Source: Xanthomonas sacchari
GTDB lineage: Bacteria; Pseudomonadota; Gammaproteobacteria; Xanthomonadales; Xanthomonadaceae
NCBI RefSeq assembly: GCF_024266585.1
Contig: NZ_CP100647.1
Span: 2,213,001-2,277,000, forward strand
Reading direction: 5' to 3'
Length of the DNA: 64,000 nt
Below the pieces are notes generated by a model. It saw only the letters and a program-made list of their open reading frames with translations. It ran no database searches and was not told where the DNA came from. Position 1 is the stretch's first letter, and every line of letters starts with the position of its first letter. Below are positions 35,676 to 44,380 of this stretch, piece after piece. A program made the translations under genes and the position numbers.

Positions 35676-35882
35676 TCAGGGAAGAAGAAGCAGGCCGAGC
35701 GCGGCGAACGCGCCCACGTAGAGGGCCAGACGGAACAGGGCCGGATGCCAGGCGTAGCGGTACAGGCCGGCGCGGCCGGCGACCGCGTCCAGCGCCCAGG
35801 CGACCAGCAGCAGGGCGGCCGCCACCAGCAGCAGGCCGGGCACATAGACGCCGGCGATCGACACTTCAGCGGGCAGCTGCAT
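35676..35882 (-). CDS. DUF1656 small membrane protein (AaeX-like)
   Basis: A 68-residue protein with two hydrophobic helices (VYVPGLLLVAAALLLVAWAL and LFRLALYVGAFAALGLLLL). It has the size and place of AaeX/DUF1656 proteins that accompany AaeA and AaeB. The ATG overlaps the end of the FUSC gene by 17 bases and the stop lies nine bases before the adaptor gene, so all are one transcript. Confidence 0.85.
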   Translation of the reverse strand: MQLPAEVSIAGVYVPGLLLVAAALLLVAWALDAVAGRAGLYRYAWHPALFRLALYVGAFAALGLLLLP

Positions 35883-38034
35883 CGCTGGCTCCTGATGACG
35901 TAGGGGAAGGGGCGGAGTCGCCGGCGAGGGCGGCGAGGACGGAGTCGGCGTCGAGCAATGCGCTGCGTACCAGGTGCAGATGTTCGCGGGTCGGTTTCCA
36001 GCGCAGCGGCACCTCGCCGTTCGGGCAACTGGCCGCCAGCGCGGCCTCGACGCGCTGCAGCGCCACGCGATGCCGCTCCGGCGATGGCGTCTGATACAAC
36101 TGGGCCATGGCCTGCACCACCGCATCCACCGCCGACGCCAGCTCCGCCGGCAGCGCGCCGGCGTCGGCATCGTGGCGCAGATCGACCAGGACGCGGCAGG
36201 TCTCGTGCACCGCGAGCGCCCAGCCGAGCAATTCGCGCATTTCGTCGCTGTCGGCCGGCGTGTGCGCCACGATCTGCTGGAACAGGTCGCGATTGACGCT
36301 CTCCAACTGCAACGCCAGTCCCGGCAACGGCGCGCGCGCCGCCAGCACCGTCTGCCGCCGCAACCGCTCCAGCAGGCGCCGGCGCTGCCACGGGGTGCCG
36401 ATCACCGGCGGCAGGAGGACGAACGCGGCCCACACGGCCAGCGACCCCAACAACGTCGGCATCACGTTGTTGAAGGTGGCGCTGGCGTTGAAGGTGGGCG
36501 TGGCCTGCACGCCCAGGACCGTGATGAAGGCGAGATTGCCGCCGGTGGCGAAGCCGAACAGCGCTGGTTTCGAGGCCAGATACAGGAGCAGCAGCAGGAA
36601 CGGCGCCGTGCCCGCCACGAACAGCAAGTACCCGTCCATCTGCGGCAGCACCATCAGTTGGCAGACCACGCCAAGGGACAGGCCGAACACGAAGCCTTTG
36701 AACAGCGAGCGAGCGGCGCTGGGCGCGTTGGCGCTGGACGACAGGATAGCGTTGAGCGCCGCGGCCATCAGCACCGCGGTGGAGCCGCTGACCCAGCCGG
36801 CGTTGAGCCACAGCCAGCAGAGCGACGCCACCAGCAGGGCCGCCCGCAACGCGGTCAGCGCCGCCGCCGCGTAGTCGTTGCCGCGCACGAACACGGCGGT
36901 GTCGCCACGGTCCTGCGGCGTGCGCCATTGCTGCGGCGCGGCCAGGGTCGCCTCGGTCGCCATGTAGTCGTGCAGATCGGCGAAGAAACGCCGCAACAGC
37001 GAGACCCCGGTGTCGAAGCTCTCGTGCTGTGCCGCGGCCAACGGTGCACGCGCTTCGGCCGCACGCGCCGCCAGCGCATCGCGGCAGGCGGCCAGCTTGC
37101 GCGCCGTCACGGCGGCCCCCTCGCGCCCGCCGCGGTCGCTGAGCGCGGTCTTGAGCGGCCGGTACAGGCCGATCAGTGCCTCGGCCACGTCGGCAGCGCC
37201 ATTGCGCAGCAACCGGTTGATGTAATGGTGCAGCGCCTGGAAGCTGGTCGACACCGCCATGAAACGCTGGTTGAGCAGGCGCAGCCGCCCGCTGCGCGCG
37301 CGCGCTTCCGGATCCTCGAACACCACCGAACTGCGCAGGTCCTCGATGGTCACCGCGTCGCGCACGAAGCGCAGGTGCGCCTGCTCCATCGCCTTGCGCG
37401 GCAACTGCCCGCCGGTGGCGTCGCGGACGAAGTCCAGGAAGCCGTCGGAGGCGCGGCGCACGGTGTCGCGCAGGGTCTGGCGCAGCCGGCTGGGAAACAC
37501 CACGTCGCTGACGATGCCGGTCACCAGCAGCCCCAGCAGCACCTCGGTCACCCGCGCCACCACCAGGTTGAACACGTTCTGCGGCTGGTTCACCGCCGGC
37601 AGCGCGATCAGCGCCACGGTGTAGCCGGACAACACGAAGGCGTAGGCCTTGAAGTTGCGGTACAGCAGCGCACCGCCGGTGCAGGCGCCGATCCACAGCG
37701 ACAGTGCCAGCAGGAACAGGACCGGCTCCTGCGGGAACAGCGCCGCCATGGTCAGCGCCGCGACGCTGCCGATCAGCGTGCCCAGCACCCGATAGAACGC
37801 CTTCGCGAAGACCATGCCGGTCTGCCGGTGCATCACCACCACCACGGTGATCATCGCGGTCATCGGCGAGGCCAGATCCAGGCGCAGCGCGATCCACCCG
37901 GCCAGATAGATCGACAGCAGGGAGCGCAGCACGAACAGCCAGGCCTCGCCTTCGCCGCGCAAGGCATCGGTCAGCAGCGTGCGCAGGCCCGGCGCGGTCT
38001 CGGCGGGCACGGGATTGGGCCGGGGCGCGCTCAT
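35866..38034 (-). CDS. FUSC-family transporter (AaeB-like)
   Basis: Inner-membrane efflux protein of the aromatic acid exporter family. The 722 residues contain two hydrophobic blocks, one at the N-terminus (about 30-180, for example LRSLLSIYLAGWIALRLDL) and one in the middle (about 400-540, AVLMAAALNAILSS, LFKGFVFGLSLGVVCQLMVL), each followed by a helical soluble domain, as in the FUSC fold. The ATG overlaps the marR stop (ATGA), fixing the start; a longer upstream frame runs through marR and is not real. Confidence 0.9.
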   Translation of the reverse strand: MSAPRPNPVPAETAPGLRTLLTDALRGEGEAWLFVLRSLLSIYLAGWIALRLDLASPMTAMITVVVVMHRQTGMVFAKAFYRVLGTLIGSVAALTMAALFPQEPVLFLLALSLWIGACTGGALLYRNFKAYAFVLSGYTVALIALPAVNQPQNVFNLVVARVTEVLLGLLVTGIVSDVVFPSRLRQTLRDTVRRASDGFLDFVRDATGGQLPRKAMEQAHLRFVRDAVTIEDLRSSVVFEDPEARARSGRLRLLNQRFMAVSTSFQALHHYINRLLRNGAADVAEALIGLYRPLKTALSDRGGREGAAVTARKLAACRDALAARAAEARAPLAAAQHESFDTGVSLLRRFFADLHDYMATEATLAAPQQWRTPQDRGDTAVFVRGNDYAAAALTALRAALLVASLCWLWLNAGWVSGSTAVLMAAALNAILSSSANAPSAARSLFKGFVFGLSLGVVCQLMVLPQMDGYLLFVAGTAPFLLLLLYLASKPALFGFATGGNLAFITVLGVQATPTFNASATFNNVMPTLLGSLAVWAAFVLLPPVIGTPWQRRRLLERLRRQTVLAARAPLPGLALQLESVNRDLFQQIVAHTPADSDEMRELLGWALAVHETCRVLVDLRHDADAGALPAELASAVDAVVQAMAQLYQTPSPERHRVALQRVEAALAASCPNGEVPLRWKPTREHLHLVRSALLDADSVLAALAGDSAPSPTSSGASDAAAR

Positions 38035-38528
38035 GCGGCGTCCTCGACGCCGCGCAGCAAGGCCTTCAGCAGCGTCTGCAACTGCGCCATCGCCGCCGGA
38101 TCCAGATGCTGGACATAGGCGTCGAGCTGGGCGCACAGGGCCGGGATCAACGCTTCGATCAGGCGCTCGCCTGCGTCGGTCAGGCGCAGCAACAGCATGC
38201 GCCGGTCCTCGGCGCTGGGCGTGCGCTGGATCAGTCCCTTGTCGACCAGTTGCGTGGTGAGGCGGGTGATGTTGGCGGACTTCTCGCCGGCCGCGTCGCT
38301 GAGCTGGGACGGATTCAAGGTCCCGTCCGCGCTGGCGTCGATCATCATCAAGACGTTGTATTCGGCATAGGTCAGGCCGTAGGGCCGCAGCACCTCGTTG
38401 CTCTGGTCCAGGCTCAGCTTGTGCAGCAGCTTGATCAGCCGCAGCAGCAGCGCCGCTTCGCGCGGGAAGGGCGGATGCTTGCGCGCGGTCACGTCCAGGC
38501 GCTGCTCGGTGGCGGCAAAGCGACTCAT
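38031..38528 (-). CDS. MarR-family transcriptional regulator
   Basis: A 165-residue winged-helix regulator, probably the repressor of the efflux operon it heads. The helices read ALLLRLIKLLHKLSLDQSNEVL and LTYAEYNVLMMIDAS; the recognition helix region is EKSANITRLTTQLVDKGLI and the wing is RTPSAEDRRMLLLRLTDAG. Two AT-rich palindromes lie just upstream and would serve autoregulation. Ligands are likely phenolic or aromatic acids by analogy with other MarR/Aae systems; this is inference. Confidence 0.93.
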   Translation of the reverse strand: MSRFAATEQRLDVTARKHPPFPREAALLLRLIKLLHKLSLDQSNEVLRPYGLTYAEYNVLMMIDASADGTLNPSQLSDAAGEKSANITRLTTQLVDKGLIQRTPSAEDRRMLLLRLTDAGERLIEALIPALCAQLDAYVQHLDPAAMAQLQTLLKALLRGVEDAA

Positions 38529-38546
38529 GGCCGGCTCGGGTTCTTG

Positions 38547-38576
38547 TACATATGTAGATAATACATTTATGTATTA
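38547..38576 (-). promoter_or_regulatory. Palindromic operators of the marR-efflux operon
   Basis: Two perfect palindromes: TACATATGTA (38547-38556) and TAATACATTTATGTATTA (38559-38576, 8-bp arms around TT). They sit 19-48 bases upstream of the marR ATG in a strikingly AT-rich patch of a GC-rich genome, the usual look of MarR operators over a promoter. Confidence 0.7.
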
Positions 38577-38812
38577 ATTTTACGGTAATGCTGGCTGAAC
38601 GCGGTCGGCGCCGGGGACGCAGATGTGAACAGCGCACGCGCGGGCGGGCCTGCGCCGACGCGGTGGCGCGCTAGCGTGCCGAGGGGCAGGTCGAGGAGGC
38701 GCCTGCGTCCGGTGAAGCGCAGGTCGATGCGCAGGCGCGCGCTGCGCCCCGAGGGTCGGGGCGTCGTGTTAGAGCAAGCGGAGCAGGGGGGCGCTTCAGC
38801 GCCACCGCATGG

Positions 38813-39289
38813 TCAGCGCAGCACGCCGTCCAGACCGGGCGCCGGCGAGAGCATGTTGCGGGTGTCGATGTCGAAGCTGCGCTGCTTCTTGTCTTCCGGG
38901 GTCGCGGCGATGCTGCCCTTGAGGGTGTACTCCAGGCTGCGGCGGCCGGCCAGGGCGTCGGCAACGACCAGGCGCGCGCTGGAGCTGGGCCGCAGCGCGA
39001 CGCTCACCACGTCCGCCGTCTCCGGGCCGATCGAGATGCCGGGGGCGGCCTGCAGGCTGCCGGCCGCTTCGCCCCCCACGCCCAGGTCCAGGCGCAGGGT
39101 GTCGTAGCGCATCGGAATGCTGCTGTAATTCTGCAGGCGCAGTTCCACCTTCCAGCTGCCGTCCATGTTGACCGTCAGCTGCTGCACGCTGGCGGCCGGG
39201 TCGGATACGCGCCGCACGATGCCGTCGCTGCAGGCGCCGAGCAGGGCGGTGCACAACACGAGCAAACCGAGGCGGAGCGGGTGACGCAT
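38813..39289 (-). CDS. LEA/WHy-type lipoprotein
   Basis: A 158-residue predicted lipoprotein. The signal peptide ends in the lipobox LLGAC (RLGLLVLCTALLGAC) and the mature part is a beta-sandwich-like domain (VELRLQNYSSIPMRYDTLRLD, LEYTLKGSIAATPEDKKQRSF) resembling bacterial LEA14/WHy proteins. The exact function is unknown. It stands alone between the MarR locus and tRNA-Phe. Confidence 0.75.
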   Translation of the reverse strand: MRHPLRLGLLVLCTALLGACSDGIVRRVSDPAASVQQLTVNMDGSWKVELRLQNYSSIPMRYDTLRLDLGVGGEAAGSLQAAPGISIGPETADVVSVALRPSSSARLVVADALAGRRSLEYTLKGSIAATPEDKKQRSFDIDTRNMLSPAPGLDGVLR

Positions 39290-39907
39290 GAGCGGAATCC
39301 ACAGAAGGGAAGACCGGCGAAGACTACACCACGGCCCTGCATGCCGTGGTGGCGCGGCGCTGGCGGAACCGGCGGGGGCGGACCCGTGCGCCGTGGCGTG
39401 TTGGCGGCATGGTCGCCGCCGCCGCGGGTGCCACCGCGAGGCGACGGGCGACGGGCGGCGGAGGCGCCCGCCCCGTCGCCCCGGCCTGGCGCCGAGCGCG
39501 CCCCTCATCGGCATGCGACGCCTGGCTGCGCGATGGCGCCGTCTGCCGATGGTCCGATCCATCGGCAGCCCTTCAGGTCGCCAGGCGGTCGGTCTATAGG
39601 CGCGCCATTAGGCCGGGCTGTTGTTCCGCCAGCGTCGCCGATCCTCCTCCATCCTTCCCGAGGCCAGGCCACCCACCGGCCACGCGCGCCCGAACGTGCC
39701 CGAAAGTGTTCGGAATGCATGGGGCAACATCGTGCTGCTCCAGCGCCTGGGGAGCGTCCTCGGCGTTCCGGCCGGCCGCCATCGCCAAGGCGTCCCTGCC
39801 ATGCGCCGGCCGGATGCCGAGGACACGGACAGCATCGTGCCGGCCCGGGGACGGTGGCAGTCGGCGCACGCCGCGTCGGTCCGTAGGAAAATTCTGCAAC
39901 ATTGCGC
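39290..39907. other. Non-coding stretch before tRNA-Phe
   Basis: About 620 bases with no gene I can support. Several open frames exist on both strands, but all are Arg/Pro/Ala-rich and overlap each other, as chance frames do in 70% GC DNA. Confidence 0.45.
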
Positions 39908-39936
39908 TTGCCCAATCCCGATCACCTCGCTATGAT
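39908..39936 (+). promoter_or_regulatory. Sigma-70 promoter of tRNA-Phe
   Basis: TTGCCC (39908-39913), 17-base spacer, TATGAT (39931-39936). The tRNA starts 36 bases after the -10 box. The best-formed promoter in the window. Confidence 0.8.
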
Positions 39937-39972
39937 GCGCGTCCTCGCACCGGCACTGCCGCGTTGCGCAGT

Positions 39973-40048
39973 GGCCGAGTAGCTCAGTTGGTAGAGCAGG
40001 GGATTGAAAATCCCCGTGTCGGCGGTTCGATTCCGTCCTCGGCCACCA
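39973..40048 (+). tRNA. tRNA-Phe (anticodon GAA)
   Basis: A 76-nt cloverleaf: acceptor GGCCGAG/CTCGGCC, D-arm AGCTCAGTTGGTAGAGCA, anticodon stem GGGGA/TCCCC with loop TTGAAAA (anticodon GAA), T-arm GGTTCGATTCC and an encoded CCA. Confidence 0.97.
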
Positions 40049-40056
40049 TTCTTTCA

Positions 40057-40082
40057 GGGCTTGCAGCAATGCAAGCCCTTTT
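40057..40082 (+). terminator. Terminator of tRNA-Phe
   Basis: Perfect 9-bp stem GGGCTTGCA/TGCAAGCCC with loop GCAA, followed by TTTTCTTTT. Confidence 0.9.
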
Positions 40083-40395
40083 CTTTTGCCCCTGCGTTTC
40101 GCGGCCCCTGTGGAGCGTTTATGTCGCGGGGCTGGCTGGTCGAGCCTGCCATGCGACGAGTCACGGCCGTCGCCATCCGGCATCCGTGCCGATCCCCGGC
40201 GCTATGCAGACTTCCGCATGCGTGCCGCTACCCCGCCCCGTGCGATGGCGACCGCCTGCGCCGATCGCGTGTGAAGAAGGTGTGTCCACGTCGGTAGACA
40301 AGTGCAGCCGGTTCGCGGCTTTTCGGTAGATCCAGCTCAATCAAAGGCATTGCCTGTCGTAATCATAGGGACGGGCAATCGGGGAGGACCTGCCA
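40083..40395. other. Intergenic region after tRNA-Phe
   Basis: About 310 bases without a supported gene. The last part is less GC-rich and could hold the promoter of the small secreted protein; boxes are not clear. Confidence 0.4.
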
Positions 40396-40674
40396 ATGAC
40401 CAGCGGATTCGGATGGCGCTGCGGCAGCGTGGCGCTGCTGTGGGCCATGGCCGGCCATGGCGTGGCCGCCCCCGTCGACGGCGGCGAGCATGCGGGCGAA
40501 CAGGGCAGCCCCGGTGCCGACGCGCCCTATATCGAGCAGGTCGGTGCCGAGTGCGTGCTGGTCAATACGTATCTGCAGCGACGCGACGGGGTGGTCGAAC
40601 GCGTGGTGCTGCGCGAGCCGGTGCAATGCGCCAGCCGGTCCGATCCGCAGGCCATGGCCGATCTCAGCCAATGA
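40396..40674 (+). CDS. Small exported protein of unknown function
   Basis: A 92-residue reading frame with a plausible signal peptide (WRCGSVALLWAMAGHGVAA) and a small mature part with two Cys (VGAECVLV and EPVQCASR) that could form a disulphide. GGGGAGG lies nine bases before the ATG. I do not recognise the family. The lipocalin gene follows about 100 bases downstream on the same strand. Confidence 0.5.
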   Translation: MTSGFGWRCGSVALLWAMAGHGVAAPVDGGEHAGEQGSPGADAPYIEQVGAECVLVNTYLQRRDGVVERVVLREPVQCASRSDPQAMADLSQ

Positions 40675-40770
40675 GCCGCGGTGCCATCGCCGTGGGCGTA
40701 TGCCGCGGCGCTTTACATCGCTGCGCAGCTCCTGCATAAGCTGCTGCTTCCCGTCCGTCGGAACCTGCGC

Positions 40771-41316
40771 ATGCGCCTTTCGCCGATCGCGCTGCTGTTG
40801 TTGGCATGCCTGCTGTGCCTCGCACCGCCACTGCGTGCCGCGCAGCCGGTGAGTTCGGTCGCCGAGTTCGATCTCGGCCGCTACGCCGGGCAGTGGCACG
40901 AGATCGCGCACCTGCCGGTTTCCTTCCAGAAGAAATGCGTCGGCGACGTCACCGCGGCCTATGTGCTGCGCGACGACGGCCAGATCGGTGTGCGCAACGC
41001 CTGCCGCACCGCCGGCGGCGACCTGCTGGCGGCCGAGGGCGTGGCACGGCGGGTGGAAGGCCATCCCGGGCGGCTGCAGGTGCGCTTCGTGCCGGACTGG
41101 CTGGGGTGGGTGCCGTTTGTATGGGCCGACTACTGGGTGATCGCGCTGGATCCGGACTATCAATGGGCGCTGATCGGCGAGCCTGGGCGCAAGTACCTGT
41201 GGGTGCTGTCGCGTTCGCCGCGCATGCAGCGCAGCGTGTTCGAGGCGATCAAGGCCAAGGCGGTGGCGATGGGGTACGACCTCGATCCGCTGCTGGTGAT
41301 CGCGCCGCTGGATTGA
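40771..41316 (+). CDS. Bacterial lipocalin (Blc-like)
   Basis: A 181-residue exported lipocalin, an eight-stranded barrel that binds lipids in the envelope. The signal peptide is RLSPIALLLLACLLCLAPPLRAA; the family motif GRYAGQWHEIAHLP is followed by YWVIALDPDYQWALIGEP and YLWVLSRSP. The ATG was chosen to start the signal peptide; a GTG at 40681 would add 30 residues. There is a Cys before LAPP but no clear lipobox spacing, so it may be soluble or lipidated. Confidence 0.88.
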   Translation: MRLSPIALLLLACLLCLAPPLRAAQPVSSVAEFDLGRYAGQWHEIAHLPVSFQKKCVGDVTAAYVLRDDGQIGVRNACRTAGGDLLAAEGVARRVEGHPGRLQVRFVPDWLGWVPFVWADYWVIALDPDYQWALIGEPGRKYLWVLSRSPRMQRSVFEAIKAKAVAMGYDLDPLLVIAPLD

Positions 41317-41521
41317 ATCCAGCGCCGCCGCAGGGCGCCTGTGCGTGCAGGCCCAGTGCCGCACGGGCGATGGGCCCTGACGACCGTGCGTTGGCCGGGC
41401 AGTCCCGGACGTTGCATGGCAGCTTGGGCGAGAAACTGCCGCTTCTGCCGGCGATCGCCGGTGCTCCAGAACGCCACGCGTGATGGTATCTGCCAGCGCA
41501 ATGCGGACGTCAGCACAGCAC
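41317..41521. other. Intergenic stretch before IS481
   Basis: About 205 bases between the lipocalin stop and the insertion sequence; no feature supported. Confidence 0.4.
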
Positions 41522-42467
41522 CTAGCTGTGTAAACCCAGTACGTTGTTCAGCGGGATTCTGGAGATAGGGGGCAGGTAGCCGAGGCTGGCGTGGGGCCTG
41601 TGCCAGTTGTAGTGATTGCAGCCAGGGTGCGAGGGCGCGGGCGCGTTGCTCGGAGGTGTCATAGCTGCGCGCATAAGCCCATTCGCGCAGGCTGGTTTGG
41701 ACCAGACGCTCGGCCTTGCCGTTGGTGCGCGGGGTGTAGGGCCGGGTGCGCAGATGGCGCATGCCAAGGCGACGGAGCAGTCGGCGGAAGGCGCCGGAGC
41801 GATAGCAGGCGCCATTGTCGGTGAGCACGCGCTGGAAGCGCACGCCCAAGGCACGGTAGTAGCGAAGCGCCCGAAGAAGGGCTTTGCAGGCGCTCATTCC
41901 GCGTTCGTCCGGCTCGATGGAGCCGAAGGCCACGCGCGAGTGGTCGTCGATGGCAAGGTGGACGTACTCCCAGCCGATGCCGTCGGAGTTGACCTGGCGA
42001 TTGCCGGTGACCCGATGACCGGGCTGGCGGAAGCGCGCTAGCTTCTTGATATCCAGATGCAGCAACTGGCCGGGGCTGGCGTATTCGTAGCGACTCTCCG
42101 GTGGGGCCGGCGCAAGTTCGGCCAACCGATGCAGGCCGGCACGACGCAACAGCCGGGCGACGGTACTGGGTGCCACGCAGAGCTGCTGGGCAATCTGGCG
42201 GTAGGTCTGCCGTGAGCGGCGTTGTTCCACGACCTGAGCGAGGATGGCCGACGGCGTGGCATGGGGGCAGCTGTGTGGGCGGGAGGTGCGGTCGTTCAAC
42301 CCCTGCGCGCCTTCTTCCTTAAACCGCTTGAGCCATTTGTAGGCCGTCCTCACGCTTACGCCGGCCGCATGGGCGGCATCTTCCACGCGCAGCCCCTGAA
42401 CAAGGATGCGATCCACGAGCAGGGCTCGACCGCGAGGACTCAAGCGGGCATGTTTATGCAGGTTCAT
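41522..42467 (-). pseudogene. IS481 transposase, frameshifted
   Basis: The protein starts MNLHKHARLSPRGRALL, has two N-terminal HTH regions (VEDAAHAAGVSVRTAYKWL and TYRQIAQQLCVAPSTVARLL) and an rve integrase core with DDE motif (LHLDIKKL, VLTDNGAC, NGKAERLV). Near 41616-41622 the frame changes: the main frame reads LAPWLQSLQLAQ, while the next frame supplies the expected HYNWHRPHASLGYLPPISRI and stops at 41522. A one-base insertion explains this. The catalytic residues lie before the shift, but the conserved C-terminus is lost and the main frame runs out of the element. Confidence 0.85.
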
Positions 42468-42550
42468 CCGGGGCTCTTGGGGGGTGGTTGGCTTCGTAAC
42501 CCCCATCTTCCTGAGATGCCCCGGATGAACAACCTACTGAGAGATCACAG
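41526..42550 (-). mobile_element. IS481-family insertion sequence
   Basis: A 1025-bp element with imperfect terminal inverted repeats: left end CTGTGTAAACCCAGTACGTT, right end (reverse complement) CTGTGATCTCTCAGTAGGTT. It is flanked on both sides by CTAG (41522-41525 and 42551-42554), the preferred and duplicated target of IS481-type elements. It encodes a single transposase, which is frameshifted. It separates the lipocalin from the queG-xseA operon. Confidence 0.88.
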
Positions 42551-42593
42551 CTAGCGGGCCATTGCGTGCGCCAGGCGGCGGAGCCGATCGGGG

Positions 42594-42983
42594 TCAGTCG
42601 GGAAACGCCGCCCGTGCCGCCGCCAGCAGTTGCGCGCTGTCGCCGTCGCGCAGCGTCTGCAGTGCGCTGCGGCCATCGGCCAGACGCATCTCCCGCATCC
42701 AGTGCGACAACGCCGCCAGATCGCTGCCGCAGCCGTTCCACGCCACGCAGATGGTTTCGCCGACATTGAGCAGGTCGGCCTGGTTCAGGTGCGCCAGGGT
42801 GCCGTCATGCGCCAGCCAGGCGAGCGCGCGTTGCGCGTCTTCCGGTGCGCCGTAGGCGGCGCCGTCGATCAGCGACAGCAGGTCGCTGCTGTCGGCGCGC
42901 CGCTCGGCCCGGCGCCGTTCGGCGCGGCGCATGCCCTGCAGGATCGCCTTGATCCTTGCTTCGTGGAGGTTGGCGTCGGTCAT
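42594..42983 (-). CDS. Small protein of unknown function downstream of xseA
   Basis: A 129-residue, Ala- and Arg-rich acidic/basic protein with no signal or membrane segment. The C-terminal part (ALSHWMREMRLADGRSALQT and LRDGDSAQLLAAARAAF) weakly recalls the DUF2384 (MbcA/ParS) domain, but the similarity is too thin to name it. It lies 30 bases after xseA in the same direction, so it probably belongs to the queG-xseA transcript. Its 3' side is where the IS481 copy inserted. Confidence 0.65.
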   Translation of the reverse strand: MTDANLHEARIKAILQGMRRAERRRAERRADSSDLLSLIDGAAYGAPEDAQRALAWLAHDGTLAHLNQADLLNVGETICVAWNGCGSDLAALSHWMREMRLADGRSALQTLRDGDSAQLLAAARAAFPD

Positions 42984-43013
42984 GGGCGGCGAGGATGATG
43001 CGGGTTGGAAAGG

Positions 43014-44354
43014 TCACTCTGCGCGCTCGGCGCGCAGGTGCAGTTCGCCGTCGGCCAGGCGCGCGCGCAGGCGGTCGCCGGGCGCGACCTGGGCGGCCGA
43101 GCGCACCACGCTGCCGTCGTCGGCGCGGGTCAGGATGCTGTAGCCGCGTGCCACGGTGGCCAGCGGGCTGACCGTCTCCAGGGCGCGCGCCAGCGCGCGC
43201 AGGCGCTGCGCATCGGCCTGCAGTTGCCGCGCCATCGCCGCCTGCGGGCGCCGGCCCAACGCCAGCAGGCGTACCCGCAGCAGTGCCAGCCGTCGTTGCG
43301 GTTGCGCGGCGCGCAGCACCGCGGCGGCATGGCGCAGCTGCGCCTGGCGGCGTTCCTGCTGTTGCCGCCACGCCGCCGCCAACCGCCGTCCGATCTCGTG
43401 CTGGCGGCGCTGCAGCAATTGCAGGCGTGCCTGCGGACTCTGCGCCTGCAGACGCAGCAGGGCGCGATCGGCGCGTTGCTGGGCCTGGCGCAGTCGATGC
43501 TGCTGCCAGCGCAACAGCGCCGCGTGCTGGGCGCGCAGGCGTGCGCCGAGATCGCGCTGGTCCGGGACCAGCAATTCGGCGGCGACCGACGGCGTCGGCG
43601 CACGCAGGTCGGCAGCGAAATCGGCCAGGGTCACGTCGGTCTCGTGGCCGACCGCCGACACCACCGGGGTGACCGCGGCGGCGATGGTGCGCGCCAGCCG
43701 CTCGTCGTTGAACGCCCACAGGTCTTCCAGCGAGCCGCCGCCGCGGGTCAGCAGGATCGCGTCGTAGCGGCCGCTGGCGTCGGCCTGGCGCAGCAAAGCG
43801 GCGATCTGCGCCGCGGCGCTGTCGCCCTGGACCAGGCTCGGCAGGATGTCCACCTGCAGCAGCGGCATGCGCCGGCCGAGCACGCTCAGCACGTCGCGCA
43901 CGGCGGCGCCGCTGGGCGAGGTGATGACCGCCAGGCGGCGCACGAAGCCGGGCAGGGCGCGCTTGCGTTCGCTGGCGAACAGGCCTTCGGCAGCGAGCCT
44001 GGCCTTGAGTTCCTCGAACGCGCGGCGCAAGGCGCCTTCGCCGGCTTCTTCCAGGTGGTCCAGCACCAACTGGTAGTCGCCGCGCGCCTCGTACAGGGTC
44101 AGGCGCCCGCGCGCCAGCACCCGCAGGCCTTCGCGCGGCACGAACCGCAGCCATTGGCTCTTGGGCTTGAACATCGCGCAGCGCACCTGCGCGCGGGCGT
44201 CCTTCAGGGTGAAGTACAGATGGCCGGAGGACGGGCGCGTGACGTTGCCCAGTTCGCCTTCCACCCAGGCCAGCGGAAACGTGCTTTCCAGCAGGTCGCG
44301 GGCCAGCGTGTTGAGCTGGCTGGGGCTGAGGATCTGGTCGGCGCGATCGGACAT
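43014..44354 (-). CDS. xseA: Exodeoxyribonuclease VII large subunit
   Basis: Catalytic subunit of exonuclease VII, which degrades single-stranded DNA from both ends. The 446 residues have an N-terminal OB domain ([40 protein letters not shown]), the catalytic region with [17 protein letters not shown] and [17 protein letters not shown], then [21 protein letters not shown] and a long Arg/Gln coiled coil. It follows queG by 26 bases. The small subunit xseB is not in the window. Confidence 0.96.
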   Translation of the reverse strand: MSDRADQILSPSQLNTLARDLLESTFPLAWVEGELGNVTRPSSGHLYFTLKDARAQVRCAMFKPKSQWLRFVPREGLRVLARGRLTLYEARGDYQLVLDHLEEAGEGALRRAFEELKARLAAEGLFASERKRALPGFVRRLAVITSPSGAAVRDVLSVLGRRMPLLQVDILPSLVQGDSAAAQIAALLRQADASGRYDAILLTRGGGSLEDLWAFNDERLARTIAAAVTPVVSAVGHETDVTLADFAADLRAPTPSVAAELLVPDQRDLGARLRAQHAALLRWQQHRLRQAQQRADRALLRLQAQSPQARLQLLQRRQHEIGRRLAAAWRQQQERRQAQLRHAAAVLRAAQPQRRLALLRVRLLALGRRPQAAMARQLQADAQRLRALARALETVSPLATVARGYSILTRADDGSVVRSAAQVAPGDRLRARLADGELHLRAERAE

Positions 44355-44380
44355 GCGGGCAGTGCAGGGCGTACGGGCGC

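Noticed and set aside
34025..37897. A 1290-codon open frame on the minus strand through the efflux genes and the IS110
   Set aside because: It runs out of frame over three recognisable genes and across the IS border; chance frame.
39290..39972. Overlapping frames of 100-190 codons before tRNA-Phe on both strands
   Set aside because: Mutually overlapping, no ribosome sites, and no recognisable domain.
41160..42506. A 448-codon frame as an intact, longer IS481 transposase
   Set aside because: After about codon 300 it leaves the family sequence and runs past the IS end into the lipocalin gene; the true C-terminus is in another frame.
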